64,000 nucleotides of DNA from NCBI GenBank assembly GCA_013397075.1, contig VWZS01000157.1, positions 1,813,558 through 1,877,557 on the forward strand, written 5' to 3'. Position numbers and translations under genes: made by a program. The notes beneath the pieces are model-generated. The model was not told where the DNA came from. It worked only from the letters and a program-made list of their open reading frames with translations, and did not search any database. The number at the start of each line of letters is the position of its first letter. The stretch's first letter is position 1. Source of the DNA: Rhabdornis inornatus (lineage: Eukaryota > Chordata > Aves > Passeriformes > Rhabdornithidae). Shown here piece by piece: positions 48,200-62,300 of the stretch.

Positions 48200-48891
48200 A
48201 TTTCTCTGGGGTACTAGGATTGCCTATGCTGCAATGCTTTTGATCAGCTTTCAGGTCCATGTTCTTACTACTATTATTTTTATTAGGTAAAAGTGGAAAT
48301 GGGTCTCCTATACTTGATTTTTGTAGCCTACTGGGTAGCTCTTTCACCTGGGATTTAGTCCCAAACAGTCTTTAGTTCAAAGGAATTGGGGTTACACACT
48401 AAATGCACCATCTGTAACTAGAGAGCTACAACGCATTATTTTCCCCTAAGTATAGTTTGGATTCTTATTTGTTGAATTTGAAAGTGCTTCCCTTATAACC
48501 CTCTGGCTAACTGTAGGTTTTGAAACAAACTAGGAAAAAAAAAAGTTCTTTTCTTTATGCCAAACTTTGCTACAGCTGTGAGAGGTATCATCTGCTTAAT
48601 GATACTAACTGAACTACCACATTTTAAAAATCATGGTGAAAATTGTATTGTTCCAGCTTGCACATTCCTACTGCTGAAATATTATCCAACTTTTCAGATG
48701 CCAGATGTATCAGTTAATAAAAATTGTAAATATATATATAAAGATAGAACCAGAAATGGTCAATAAAATGAGGTAATCAATGACAGAATTAAAAGAACAG
48801 AAACAAAATTGAAACAAAGTGATAAGTATATAATAAAAACACCCTCTGAATATAGCTGGATTTGATGAACAGTCAGATTGTTACTATACAT

Positions 48892-48931
48892 ATATTTCAA
48901 TAATAAATATNNATATTTCAATAATAAATAT
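48892..48931 (+). repeat. 19-bp repeat flanking a 2-base N gap
   Basis: ATATTTCAATAATAAATAT occurs at 48,892-48,910 and again at 48,913-48,931, with NN between. An identical repeat on each side of Ns is typical of two contig ends that overlap but were not merged. Confidence 0.9.
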
Positions 48932-49623
48932 TTAAATATTTTTAATATTATATTGATTTACATGGAAAATATAATAACATAAATATTCAAGACTGTCTTT
49001 CCTTTAAACTAGATTTATCATTTTCAGCTACTGAGGAAGAAATTACTATTTCTTCAGTTATTCAGCTGCAGTCAGGTTAAGAGAGAAATCAATAATATCT
49101 TTTACAATTATGTCACTGTTAACATTACAATCAACTGAGTACAGTTGTAACATTTCTAAAAGTACTAAGCTATAACACAGGAAAGGTCATATCAATTTTT
49201 TTTCTATTCTGATCAAGTAATGAGATCTTGTAAAATAAATTTAATGTAATAAATATTTTCTAAATGTTATCAGTCAAGTATATCCTAGTAACACAGAGGT
49301 TTAAAAATCCCTTACACTTAGTAGTCTCAAAGGTAAACTTTTTGTTCACTTCTAGAAGCATATGCTTTACCTACTTTTTAATTATTTGATTATTTTTGGA
49401 ATAATGTTTAACCTACTTAATAAAAGCAGTATGATGACATGGGTAACACATTGCTTCGAAATGATTAGATTAGGAATAAAATGTAGTAAACTGGGATCAC
49501 ATGACTAACAGCTAAAGTTCCTAGAGAATTAATTTCATTTTTTCTAAATCTGTTTCCTTATTTCAAAGATGTTAATAATGATTTTAGTCATATTTGAAAA
49601 GCAAGCAAAATGTTATAAAAAAT

Positions 49624-49733
49624 AAAAATATGCACAATCTAGTGTATATGAAAGTAATGGGTTTTGTCATAATTGAAAGCCAAAACAGTTAGCAATAGAT
49701 AAAAATATACATAGTTTAGTGTATATGGCAGTA
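49624..49733 (+). repeat. Diverged 33-bp direct repeat pair
   Basis: Segments 49,624-49,656 and 49,701-49,733 share 27 of 33 positions, including TAGTGTATATG. They are 77 bases apart. It is an old local duplication of unknown origin. Confidence 0.6.
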
Positions 49734-52604
49734 TGATATTGCCATCATCATCCAGAGCAAGAGTAACAAATCAGACAGCTTCCTTCCTTAGTTGGAAACT
49801 GAGCTACATGTTTCACTGATGAAAAATTATGTTGAATATACTAGAAAATTGAATGTGCTCTGTGGTATTCCTTATTATTTGATTGTGCTTCATTCTGCAG
49901 TTGTAATGAAGTTTAATTATTACAATGATTCAGTTGCTGGTAAACTTGTAGGTGACAGCAGGTCAACTAGAAGGAATTGTAAATCTCCAATTCAGCAATT
50001 GCATTGTTAAATCAAGATTAAAAGAGAAACAAAGAGGGACTGATGGAATAATTGGTAAATTGAAGCTTAAAAAGTTATGTACCAAATAAAATTATTTCCT
50101 GGAAGAAATTAGCATATTTTACACATATAGTAATACTTTGTGTATATAGACATTGTATTTAAATATTTTTGTATAAGATCAATATCTGTCTTATTTTTGC
50201 CCTGGGTATTGTTTTACCCTGGATGCTGTTTGGAAACCTGTGAAAGGTGCTTACACTGCATTGAACCAATTACAGAATTGCCCTAGCTGGTGAGGAGAAT
50301 TTTCCTGTTTCACAGATGGGACTTAATGTAGGATGCTAATGGCTACAGAGAAACTAACTCGATTTATAATCCCCAATTAAATCTCCCTCTGTAGTAGTTA
50401 ATTAAGAGCAATGCAACTGCAAATTATTCTCATTCTAACTTATATATATCATACACAGAATAAAGAAAACAATTATTTTAAAAACTGTACTTGGAATATA
50501 CTTCTGGATTCTCAAGTGTGAACTTAAAGTAAGTGAAATATGTATCCTCTTTTAGGGAAGGGAAACTTCCAAAGGACTGGTGGAACAGCCACCTTTCCTT
50601 TTTATCTAAGCATGTCCTGCCCTAAACCAGGACAACATCATTCAGGTTGCACCATTCTTGTAATTTATTAAAAAGACTAATAAACAGTAGATTGGGAAAT
50701 ACAAGAAAAGGAAAACTAGCATGCTTTGAAATCTCAACCATTACAGTAAAACTGATGTAATAGTAGCTCTGTATCTTGTTGTACCTGTGTCGTACATTTT
50801 TAAGGAAAGAACATAGCTGAATTTTATGTTGTCCTGAAAATACTTGGTGAATTTAAAGGTATAGGAATATACCTATCAATAATTCCGCATGATATTCAGT
50901 TTTTATATATGAAATTCTGGAGCACACGTGCATTGTTGGGCCCATCTATTCTATTATAATTTTGCAGATTTTTACAAAACAAACAGGCAAAGAAGAGTTT
51001 ACAAATATTATTTTAAAATAAAGGTTTCAGTAAAAAGTCCAAAAGTTTCCCAGTAAACTTGCACAACTTTGGGAGCTGAATAACAGCAGCTTTTGGTCTG
51101 GACTGCATTACTATTTTGGGTATTTGTAGTGAATACTGAGTATTGTTGTTGAAGGTTAGGGCAAAGCCATTCTCTTAAATTCAGACTATTGTGTCCCTTT
51201 ATGCATATACAGAAAAGGAAAGTATCAGATTGCATATAAAATGGAAATCAATGGAAATTTTTGACTAAGAAGCATTTATGGGAAATTACTATGTTCTGAG
51301 GCATTGTGGAAGTTACAGTGTCTATATAATGTCCAAGACCTTATTAAGATTTACAGTCATTTAGTACAAAGAGCACTTGATTTTTTTTTATCAGTTTAAT
51401 GACTGAATATAACACAATTGCTTTTCAATGTATTTCTGCACTTTACATAATTTTTTCTTGCAACAATCACATTTTTTTCAGATGACCTTTAAAGAAACCC
51501 TTTTTCCTTTTAGAGGCTTTTTCTGCCTCCTATGGTTGAAAAGTCCCTCATTTAGCATAACTACAGTTCCTGTGCAAATTCAATTTTTTCTTTCATTAAA
51601 TGAATAGTAATTATATAGAAATACAGAAAATACTTCATTATCATCGTTAATTGGAACATCATAGAAAGTGAAATGTTCAGAACCACCACCTACTTCTATT
51701 CTTCTAGTCTTTGAACTGATTCCTTTTTTTCTATATCTCTTCCTATTCTTAACTTCTTATTATAGCAACCACTTTGATTTTCTTCATTATAGACAGTAAC
51801 AAAATCTTATAATTTTGTAGACATTTGTTAGATCACATAAAATATTTCATATTCTAAATATAGAAAAAGTTGTGTATCTTAGCACACTTGTATGTATACA
51901 TATATTTCTCTGCCTCTAAATAACATCTTCCCTTGTGACATTGGAAGATTCTTCTTTACCCAAGGCATTGCAATCTGTGTTCTCCTATCTTCTTTATGGT
52001 GTGAAAATCTTCAGAATTCATTTAATATATCATGTTTGACCCATTAAAATTTACCATAGAGTAATTACTTCTGTGGCAAAATTCCAATCTTCTTTCCTCA
52101 GGTATCCCTTTAAATTTTCTTCTTAGTCTGCATCTTCCTAGATTATTTTTACCCTGTAGTGTGACTACCATTACCTGGAGCTAAAAAATCAGTGAATCTC
52201 AATATATGCGGAAATGTGTAATTTTGATATTATTTACTTTTTACTGTTTGTATTCATAGATGAGTAAGTAAGATCTGATTGTAAGTAATATATATTTATA
52301 AAAAGACAGGCAATAATATAATCTGTCCTCTATTGTTTGTACATGAAATTATAGCAGGTGTCATTTCAGACTGCTTATTTGTTCTTTTTGTCCCAGCTTG
52401 GACATGAAATGCAGTTTAATACGGAGCCTGAAGGTTATTTGTTTTTTAGTTCTTTGAATTGCCAGTAATGTTTCAGAGATTAAACTCTCTATAAAACCCA
52501 GTTTGGTTGCATTATTTGATTTTTAATGATTTCTTAGGGTTTTAAAATTGTTTCAATAGAAAACAACTGTGTTTTTTACAAGCTGAAAAACTAATGCTTG
52601 TGTA

Positions 52605-53052
52605 GTGTTGGATCTGGTGCACATTCCCTGCTTTCTTGGAGCTGCCTGCACTCCATGCCACTGGAGGGATGCAGCTCGGTGGTGCAGTCTTGGCTCAGAC
52701 CATTTTGTGAGTAAGAAATGGAGGAAAACTCATTGTCAAGGTCCTGCTTCATTTCGCTTCATCTGTGTCTCTGTCCCTCATCCCAGAGCTATGTCACAGC
52801 CCTGCCCTTGCCCAGTCACATCTCTGCTGATCCCAGCCCTGGCCCCCACTTTCTAACTTGACTTCTGAGGTGAGCAGCTGTAAAGTTGCTCTAGTCAGAA
52901 GGGAAAAGTTACTGAGGATAAGAAAAGTACTGCTGAAAATACCGACAGCTTTCTCCAGGTGGTGGACTGTGCTGGGATTCCTCTGCCCTGCCAGAGGGGC
53001 TGGCAACCCCTACCCCTTTGCTTACAGAACAGCCAGATCTTGCTGCTCCTAA
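52605..53052. other. GC-rich block, possibly an unclassified repeat
   Basis: About 450 bases stand out from their AT-rich surroundings by GC content and by overlapping open frames on both strands (64-83 codons). None of these frames has a recognisable domain. The sharp edges suggest an inserted element such as an LTR remnant, but no TATA box, polyadenylation signal or terminal motif is convincing. An exon or CpG-poor regulatory block cannot be excluded. Confidence 0.35.
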
Positions 53053-56000
53053 ACCACATAGTTTGGTTATATCTGGTTAGGAATTTTTCTCATGCTAAAT
53101 GAATATTGCAGTGGGAGGGATGAAATAATGTAGTTTAAGAATTTATAGTTGCCTTCCGGGCATACGGATACAAATCAGTTGAGTACCCCAACACATTCTT
53201 CTAAAATTATTATTACTGTTCTTTTGCATGTGGGTTGATTATAACTACTATTAAATAATCACATTCACAATGGGTAACTTAAAAATAGTTAATGAACAGG
53301 TCATAAAATAATTCTTTCATTAAATTGCTTTTCAAAATCAACAACTATTAAGTGAATAGCATTGAGTCAGCTGCAGCTGATAGTGGTTAATTTGTAGGAG
53401 AGATACTGGATGCTTCTTTCAATTTATCAGCTCAAGCTATTGGATCTTTTCTTACATTTTGTTTCATTACTTTTTAAATTTAGGTTTCATTGATCATTTC
53501 TTATTAGATGAATAATTTTTATTATACTGGAATTGAAATGGTAGATAATAACTTGTCCACTATGAATTAAGTGCAAACAATCTGATCTATGCTTTTGTCA
53601 TACTTCAACTTAATTGCTAGGCTAAAGGTTTCTGCTAGCTATCAGGTTTAATAGTGAATGTCCTGCCAGTTCTCATTTTTCAGCGCACTGCCTGTATTTT
53701 TCAGCTCTGCAAAGTGAAAGGGTTGTTTTTTTTATATTAGATTATGCTGAAAAAAAAAAGAAAAAAGACAACTTCCTATTGTCTGTTGCTGACTTCCTTC
53801 CTGATCCTCCAAAACAAAATAATATCCTTGTAAAGCCTGGTATAACCAACTGGATTTGGATGATTACAAAATGCACTGCAGAAGTTAAAAGAAAGTTTTC
53901 ACTTTCTTTTCACACACGGTTCTCTTCTCATAAGAGATAGCTACAGACGCAGTTAAATTTTTTTTCTTTGTGAAATGTGATCCCACTTGAACATAAAAAT
54001 TCTGTCTTACTACCACAGGGAAATAGTACCTGCCCAAGGGAAGACCAAGTCTCAATGCATCATATAGTTACTTTAAAGACAGGTTACTATAACTGAGATG
54101 TAAAAAATATGTTTATATATAATGCTATTTCATTTTCATAAGTGTTCTAGTGTCGTGATGAGTATTTCTTGACTGGCTCAGATTGCACTTCCTCTGTATT
54201 GATGGCTGATGCTTCAAATCAACTTCTGCTGCCATATTTCTCAGCAATGAAAATTACTGCCAGCAGAGATCAGTTATATTTGCCATGTATTCTTTATTCT
54301 TTCCTGTCAAAATTAGAATCTTTTACCCATGGCCACTTTCATATCACTTTTCATGAAGAGAATACTTACATTTGTTCTAATGTTCTTTTAAAATAATTGG
54401 TCTGGAATTGCAGCTTATGAACCGAACTTCAAATTCCAGTAACTGAATGAGATGAATAGGTCTTTTTGAGGCCAAATCCATTTATCAAATCACTGGTTTA
54501 ATGCAAAATCCTTTAGTCTTCTGGCTGATCACTTAGTCTGCAAGAGGAAGTGCTGATAGAAGCAGCCTCTGGTATTAGGAGAAGCTGAAACATGGTCATG
54601 AAGCAAAGACATTTATATCATTATGCATGTCAGATATGGGGGGGAAGGTGCCATAATGTGTTTCTATAAATAATGTGGAGAGTGGAATAATAGACACTAC
54701 ACTCCAATGCCCCGCTGACAGAAATTATATGGGAAGCTGGGACAGACGGTAACTTTTATATAAGATAGATTAACCAAGGGAGATAAGAATGAATTTTCAT
54801 AAACTTAATGTTTCTCTCAAGACATGAAGGAGAACTGGAAAATAACCAGTCTGCAGAAAGGAGAAATAGAAGTCAGGAAGAGGTAATGAATGAAAGAGAA
54901 TGTCACTTTTACTTTGAAAAACAGAAAAAACTGTAGTATTTAAATATTCAAGGCAGAGAAAGAATAAAAAAAAAAAGTTCTCAGAGTCTTAAACTGAATA
55001 GATTTCACCCAGATTACATAAATAATATAATATGATGACAAAGTTACAGGTTTTATATATTTAAGATGGCAGACTAAATCAGCCTCACCTCTGTGCCTCA
55101 TAAGATCATTGAATAGCTTCTCCTCAAAGATGTGTAAACATGGGAGGCAAAGAGGTTATCTGTAGCACAGTGGAGAAATTAACAGGATAAAGGCTCCATG
55201 TCTTTTTGTATTGCATAATTCTATGGACCCATGTCATGAACCCCATACACCAAAAGCATGGGTAAGCCTTTAGGTTGGGACAATTGAAATTAATGTTTTT
55301 TAATTCCATCAAAGCTGATTGAATAAAATAAGGTGTGATTGCATCCCCTGCTGGAAGTATATGAAATTTGACCTAACATTATTTCCAAATGGGTACTAAG
55401 GAGCATAGACTAGACCAGACCAGAGTAATTTTCCAATTTGGTCTCTTTGAAGAATCTTTTTTCCTTTAATTCCTAAGATATTCTATACATACTGGATTTA
55501 CAGAAAGGATCTAAACTAAATTTTCAATACTATACTTGTAAAGACAATAGCTTATGCTAGGATTGGGCTTGCAGAGTAAGTTCTAATTTTGAATAAATAA
55601 ACACAGGAATTAAGACTTCATACAGCACACTCCAAAAGCTATTTCTTGAACCAACATCTATGTCATTTTAACGTATTTTAACAACTTGTAAAACTATTAT
55701 TTTGAAAAGATTTCTCAAACCAAGAAAGGCATAGCTAAAGTCTGATGAAAAACTGAATTACATTTGAATGACAAAATACCATACTCATTAATTTCCACTG
55801 ACTGTAGAAGCTTTATGCTGCTCAAGCAAAGAGAGAGATACATTTATCCAAGGGAAGGGTTTAAAGCCATATCCTGCATTTCCTAAACCTCCTATATAGT
55901 TGGGCTATATAGCCAAATATCCAAAGAGCTTTTAGAGACTATAGATAAAACAAACAAGTGGAAACACAATTCTTTATTATTAATTATGCTTCTAATATAA

Positions 56001-59000
56001 TTAATGATAAAAATTCATAAATAACATAGGGAAGAGGAACACACTGTTGTTTGGTGGGATGTCCATTACTGCGTTTATACATGGCAGTGTTGTATTGCTG
56101 ATTGTGAAATGTTTCATCTCAAGCGATGGTACTGTGAGGTCTCCTAAATAGATACACAGTGGCAATATTCAATATAGAGTATCTCTTAATATTTTTATCT
56201 TCATGCATTCCAAACCTCCGAAAAAATTGCTCTGAAGTATGACAAAAATGCTGTTTTTATTATCAATAATCCCAAAAGCAAGCTTTAAAACCTAAATATT
56301 TTACTCTAAATTTTAATTCTGTCATTAAATTGAAAGAATAGTAATGAGATTTAAAATATTGATGAATATTGTGGTTTCATACCTCTATTTTTTTAATCAG
56401 TATGCCATGTTTTTATACCTGCATTCTCATACCAAGCTGATGATTTCCTTAAGGAATTATGGCCTTGTGTAATCACAAGGTTTTAAGATTTGAATGCCTG
56501 AAAAGGAATGACATTAAAAAATCTTGTAATTTGTGTGATATACATATATTACAACACTGAAGGTCCTTCTCTTGTTTAAGTCTGAATTTAAAAACCATAA
56601 AAAGTCTAAATTGAGTTACTGAACATGCATTAATGCCTTCTATTAATTATCACTAAGATAAGGCAAATAGATGCTACATGTACAGTTCTTATTGTACTCT
56701 GCTTAATGATTCTCTTCTTAGGTCTTTATTTCCCTGCAAGAATTGGAAGAACAGCCAACAGCTTCTATTTTTTTGAGAAACATACTCCTGTTCTCATTAA
56801 GTAAATAGGCCAAAAAAAGAACAAAACATGAATGATAGAAAAATGGCATGAAGCATTACTGAGGAAGTGAGGGATGAGTTCTTGTACAGTTGAAGTCCCT
56901 GCAAAATAAAAAGTAAGGGGAGAAAATTTATTTTAGAATGCATCTAAAATCTACGTGATTTAGAAGCTTTGGTTTTCACCAGTCTATTAATTTCCTTACA
57001 GTCCTGCTATTCTGGTACTCATTTTTGATCTATAAAAGTATCATGCTTTACACGAGTAATTTTCATCCATTATGTTTATTTCCAGAGAAAAACAGTAAAA
57101 TATTCTGCTTCCAGTATTAATAATATTACCTAATTTATTTTAGTGGCACTTTCATGGATTTACATCTATGTAAATAAAATTACCATCTCACCCAAAACAG
57201 AGAAACTAGTCTCTTTTAATCCCAAATGTCTGCAGTGGACTGCAATCTCAAAATAGTAGGTAATTTCTCTCTTCATAAGTAATACTGACTCATTTTCATG
57301 GTAACATCCCATTCAACAGTGACCAGTTCTGCATTTGTACTTCCTTCTCTTGGCATTTTCAGTAAATGATTGAAACCTGCAAAATGGGTGCCAAGATATA
57401 AAGGTCTTACCTCAGAGTTTCATGGGTACAAAACTGCTATGCTGGTATTTAAGGATGTGAAAGATTATTTTGCCACAAATTATTTAATTCCCTGTCTCTT
57501 CCCTGCACTAAATTCTTTTTCACAATTGAAATAATGTACAGTAACTCCCTAATTCCACTCTTTTGTCTCCCCAATATTAAGTATTGTGCCATTTTGGAAG
57601 CTGCTAAGATATTTTTTCATATAAATTATCTATAAATCTGTATTGTTTATCTGAGTGGTGATACACACCTCAGAAATATGTCAGTATTGTGAAAATCAAG
57701 ACTGAGTTTTTTACCTAATTTCTTTTTGCTCACAGAAACTGCTGTTGCTCTCTAAAGGCTGAAACCCTTATAAGACTTCAGTGTCAAAAACGTAATGAGC
57801 TCAGCTTACATTCTACCTTCAAATGTCACAGTAATTTACAGACAAATATATATGCCTGTTTAAGAGGTTCCTTTTTCAATCCCATCATGGGCTTAATGAC
57901 ATAAGGACAATGGACATCCATCCAAAATGTATAAATTTCATTTATCACAACATTCTCTCCATTCTCTTAAATCTCTAAAAGGACAATCAAATCAATATTA
58001 CATAGTATATAAAGCCCTGACACCCATATCTCAGCTATATCTGAAGTAATCACAATAAACTTTTTATATTGTTTCAAAGGCAGATTTTTTTAGAAACATC
58101 TGATTAATTTAAATGTATACCCTGGAGGGGAAAGGGGTTAATTTGCTCCATGAGGGTCCCTGTCTTCCCATTACCTATAAAGTAATCTGACAGTTTTGTT
58201 CTCTCTCTACAAAGTGAGACTAATGAGTCATTTGTTTACATGATACTCATCCATCAAAACTCCTGGCAAGACAAAAATGTTACTTGGCTTCAGTCAAACA
58301 AATTAGGCAAGAGACCCAGTAATTAATAGTCCTGCCATGGCTTACATCTTTCTTTTTAAAAAAATAAAGCCTTTGAAATTAGTCGGTGTGAACAGAAGTT
58401 GTTGTGCTACCTTCCTTTTTCCTACTCACTCGTTTGTTACGGTATGCTTAAAAGGATGCATTAAAGGCCACAGACAAATTGGGCTCACTTGTAAGTTATG
58501 GGCAATCATCAGAGATACTGAACAGGAAGATGCTGAGCAAAAAGGGGAGGGAACCTCACATGGAGTTTGTGTGGTTCTGTTGCAAAAGGACTTCTAATAC
58601 CCTTGTGATCTGTAATTCAGTGACTTGACAAGGCTCTCATTCCCACAAGTCACTGACTCATCATAACAGCTGTTTGCCAAGCTGCTGTCAAGACTCTGAC
58701 TGTGGGAAGTTACTGGTAAAGAATTTATAACTCATTTGGAAAAATTTCAGCCTTACACCTTTTCATTATATTACTGGATAAACTCTTGTTTCCTTGGTGT
58801 CAACATAGCATGAGACTTGCTGGCTCAGGCTTCTAGTCTGCTGAACTGATGTAAAACAAACAGCTACCACTTGTTTGGTCGGTTTGTTGGCTTTCTTTTC
58901 TCTCTTCAAATCAGAAAGAAAGACGAAACTCCATATTATCATCAGAGTATTAGTTATATTAACATAATATATGCTAATATAGTATAAGCATATTAGCATA

Positions 59001-59215
59001 AGAGCAGTGGCTGTAACAGGATTGACGTGATCTTATAACATACTGTTGAAACAGTCCAAGAAATATTTGTCAATTCCAAATTGAGACAGGTGGTGAGAAA
59101 AGATAACTGATGTTGGTTAAAGAAACAGGAGCAGAAGGATCCTTGAATGAAAATTAGCTATTTAAGTATATTTCTTTCTGCTTATCTTGAGGAATGAAAA
59201 AGTAGATTACATCCC
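53053..59215. other. Unique AT-rich DNA, no gene seen
   Basis: About 6 kb with no recognisable gene, transposon or RNA. Small inverted repeats such as CCTTGTG-TAAT-CACAAGG near 56,463-56,480 and TATGCTAATA...TATTAGCATA at 58,970-59,000 are within what AT-rich DNA gives. Confidence 0.5.
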
Positions 59216-59365
59216 ATCATCTGAACCACCGTGTCCTCTCCATATGCAGTTTGCTTTATTGGTATTGAGTAGCTTTTCAACTCATATTCAGCCTGCTATC
59301 TACTGTTACCCTTAGATCTTTTTCAGCAAGGCCATTGTTCATCCAGTTAATTTTCTTTCTTTTCC
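59216..59365 (-). mobile_element. CR1: Old CR1-like LINE fragment, minus strand
   Basis: TCAACTCATATTCAGCCTGC followed by TATCTACTGTTACCCTTAGA and TCTTTTTCAGCAAGG matches, in order, the reverse complement of a CR1 segment (stretches that normally read like CTTGTCCACC, ACCCCCAAGTCC and TTCTCAGCAGGG). The copy is highly diverged and its edges are approximate. Confidence 0.6.
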
Positions 59366-62300
59366 TTTTCCATGCACATAGCCCTTGTTTTCATGATCGT
59401 TACAATAACATAACAACTCCCAAGATATATGTCTACTCCATAATCTCACTCATCTGTCTTTGCCTTTATCTATGTGTTTTCACCCTTTCCAGCATCATAT
59501 CATATTTCATCTTCATAATAAAAATTATGAACAGAATTATAGTAATTATAAAATATATAATCATAGTAATGGACAGTAACAGTAATTATTCTGATCAATT
59601 CTCTGTCTACACTTTGCCACTTGTATCATACTGATGACTTCTAGCCATAATTAATTTTGTTTTGTTGGATCAAATTACTTTAATCCCAAAGTTAATGTCA
59701 GTTCTATCTGTATTGCCCATTTGTTGCTTCCTCTATGAGAGAATTTCCTCCAGGTAAAATATTTCATTCTCATCTTTCTTTCCTGATGAACTATTTCTTC
59801 CATGGACTATCTCCATTCCAATAAAGGAAAATATCTTTCTAATGTCCCTACATGATTTTTTAACATTTCTTCCTTGGATAAAATCCAAATTCTCCAACAA
59901 GTTTCAAATTTTTCTTTTTTTCACTTATAAGATTAAAATATATTTCAGTTTTTAGTAGTGTGAACAGTAACAGAAATACTCTTCAGTTGTTTTCTCTAAA
60001 GTCAATATAGATGAGGCAATGGCTAATTAGGAGACACTATTTCATGTAGATAGTCCACTTTTTTCAGATAAACATAAGCTGTACCTCATAATAATACCTG
60101 AACAATGTTATTATCCTAAATTAATTAACTTTCAACTAGCTGTGAACTGTATGGGTGCGAGAGTCTGTGGCTGACATTTTTTTCTCTATTTTCCAGTATA
60201 GATATAGGCACTGAAACCAGCTTGTCACAGTAAACAGACCAATGCAAAAAGGTCCTATATCAGAAGGCTGCAGAACTGCTGACCTTACCTAACACTAGCT
60301 GCAGAATGCTTCCAATGGCCTGTAACAATCTAAATGTCCGAAGTGCAAGTTAATCAAACCACAAGCCAGTATTCTCCACAGAAGAGACGACTCAAAAATG
60401 AGGCCAGAAGTTTGCCAAAGCAGAAAGTTTGTGATCTGACATTGACGATCCTTGGGAGTAAGCTGTGCCTCACAGAACAGAAAACAGAAAAATTGTCCAG
60501 GAGTCTTTGAATATATGAAAATTCCATTTTGATTCCAAATTTGATTTTACAACTAAGCTGATCCTCAGGACATAGTGACTAAATGCTTTAAAGAACCTTT
60601 GCAGCAGGCTGCAGTCCAAAACTGCAACTGTCAATGACCTTTGTTTGCTAAGTACCCATGTTAGCTATCGCTTTAACGTAAAGTATGTTGATTCCTTACT
60701 CTGTTACCAGGAAAAAAAATACTTCTTTGTTTTAATGCAATGTTTTTCTCATTAATATGTGCCACCAACACTTCCTATTGTAAACTGTGAGGCTGCTCTC
60801 TGAGAGGTGATAATAGTTGTAGCCCATTCTTAAAACACACGTGTCATTTGTCAGTGGTTAGCATTGGATTTACCAACATAAGTCAATGATGTATCTTCTA
60901 ATGTTTTATTTTATATCTTTTGGTTCATTCAGATTTGTTAAGAAGCTTTATTCTAGCAGCAATAATTGTAAGTATTTTAGCTAAACCTTTGAAAACCAGT
61001 GTCTTAGAAGAAGGGTTTATTGTACTTATAACGACATTTGCAAGGGAAAATCATGAGCACCCGCGTTTAAAATTACTGTGACTTTACAGAACAATTTGAT
61101 CATAGTGGTAACTTTGCTTTAAGGAATATTTTTTTAGCCCTCTGAGTAGATTTTTTAAGTAGAGGAAAGAAGTAGGAAACAAGACAACTGTTTTTCTCTG
61201 TATTCCTCAGAGAAAAGCTAAACCCTCCAACTGGATGATAAAGGCATAAAAAAGACTGTAGGTCTGTTAGAAGTAGCAGGTGGGAGTAGATGAAGTTACA
61301 GAAGACATGTTTTTGAAAAGGAACTATTTTTTAATACACTGACTGAAGACGATCTGTGGGCATCTCATTGTAAATATACTCATTTCTTCAGCATCCTATG
61401 CTCATTTATAATCAGTGAGAGATTCAGGCACTCATTCTGTACAGTTTCACAGTAAGTAGAAAAAAAATCCAGCTCAGATCACTCACATCATGAGAGTGAA
61501 ATATGACCTGCCTGGTAGATACTCCAAAACCTTCAACTTCAAGGGTTAAACTTGCTGGAAAAAAATTTAAAAATACATTTTTTCATAGTCAAAATATAAG
61601 AAAATTTTTTAATATGTGAGTTTGAAGAAAGTTTGTTTAAAACAATTTTTTCTTTGTTTTGCTCCATAACATTGAGCTTTCATGGAGTTTTTTTTTTTGC
61701 TTTTCATTAGAGAATGAATCTGTAACTAGCAGGTGATTTAGAGCTGGTTTTTAAAGCCTAAAATTTGATTTTACATATATAGTTTTATTTTTTTTTCTGT
61801 GCGGTTCAAGTCAAACCTGTTTATAACCTGGCATAATCTCAATTATATCCTGAAAGACAAACAGACATTGTGCTGCTTCTGAAGCATTTAAAATAGCTTA
61901 GCTACATTTTAAGGGTTCAGATGCATTAGGAGAGAAATAAAGTAAGAGAATTCATAGTGAGTAGGTAATGACTATGCTTTGGTGCAAGCCAGTTTTCATG
62001 CTGGCCTGGAAACATTATGACTTAAGTAGTTTCATATTGGAAATTTGAAAGTTCATGAACTTTGCTATTGCAAATGTGGACAGAGTCTAGAGGCCTTTAA
62101 AGTTAGACCTGCCAATGAAGAGGGAATTTCAAGACAGAATTCATTCCTTTTGAACTAAGGAACCCCAAACCTTTCAAATTTAGGTGTGGTGGGAGTCTGA
62201 GCTCTATCTCCTGTAGCAAAATACTACACCTGCAAATGAAAGCATATTAACTTAGTCCACTTTTAAAAATAATTTATTAGTGAATCAGTGGCTATGTGGT

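Larger units (their letters stand above)
48200..52604. other. Unique AT-rich DNA with an N gap
   Basis: No gene was recognised. The stretch contains the N gap at 48,911-48,912 and an imperfect duplicate pair at 49,624-49,733, listed separately. Open frames are short and AT-driven. Confidence 0.5.

Noticed and set aside
58970..59000. 10-bp inverted repeat TATGCTAATA / TATTAGCATA
   Set aside because: Arms of ten AT-rich bases with an 11-base loop are expected several times by chance in a window of this size.
59335..59634. 99-codon hydrophobic open frame
   Set aside because: Ile/Ser/Tyr richness follows from AT-rich codons. It begins inside an old CR1 piece and shows no motif.
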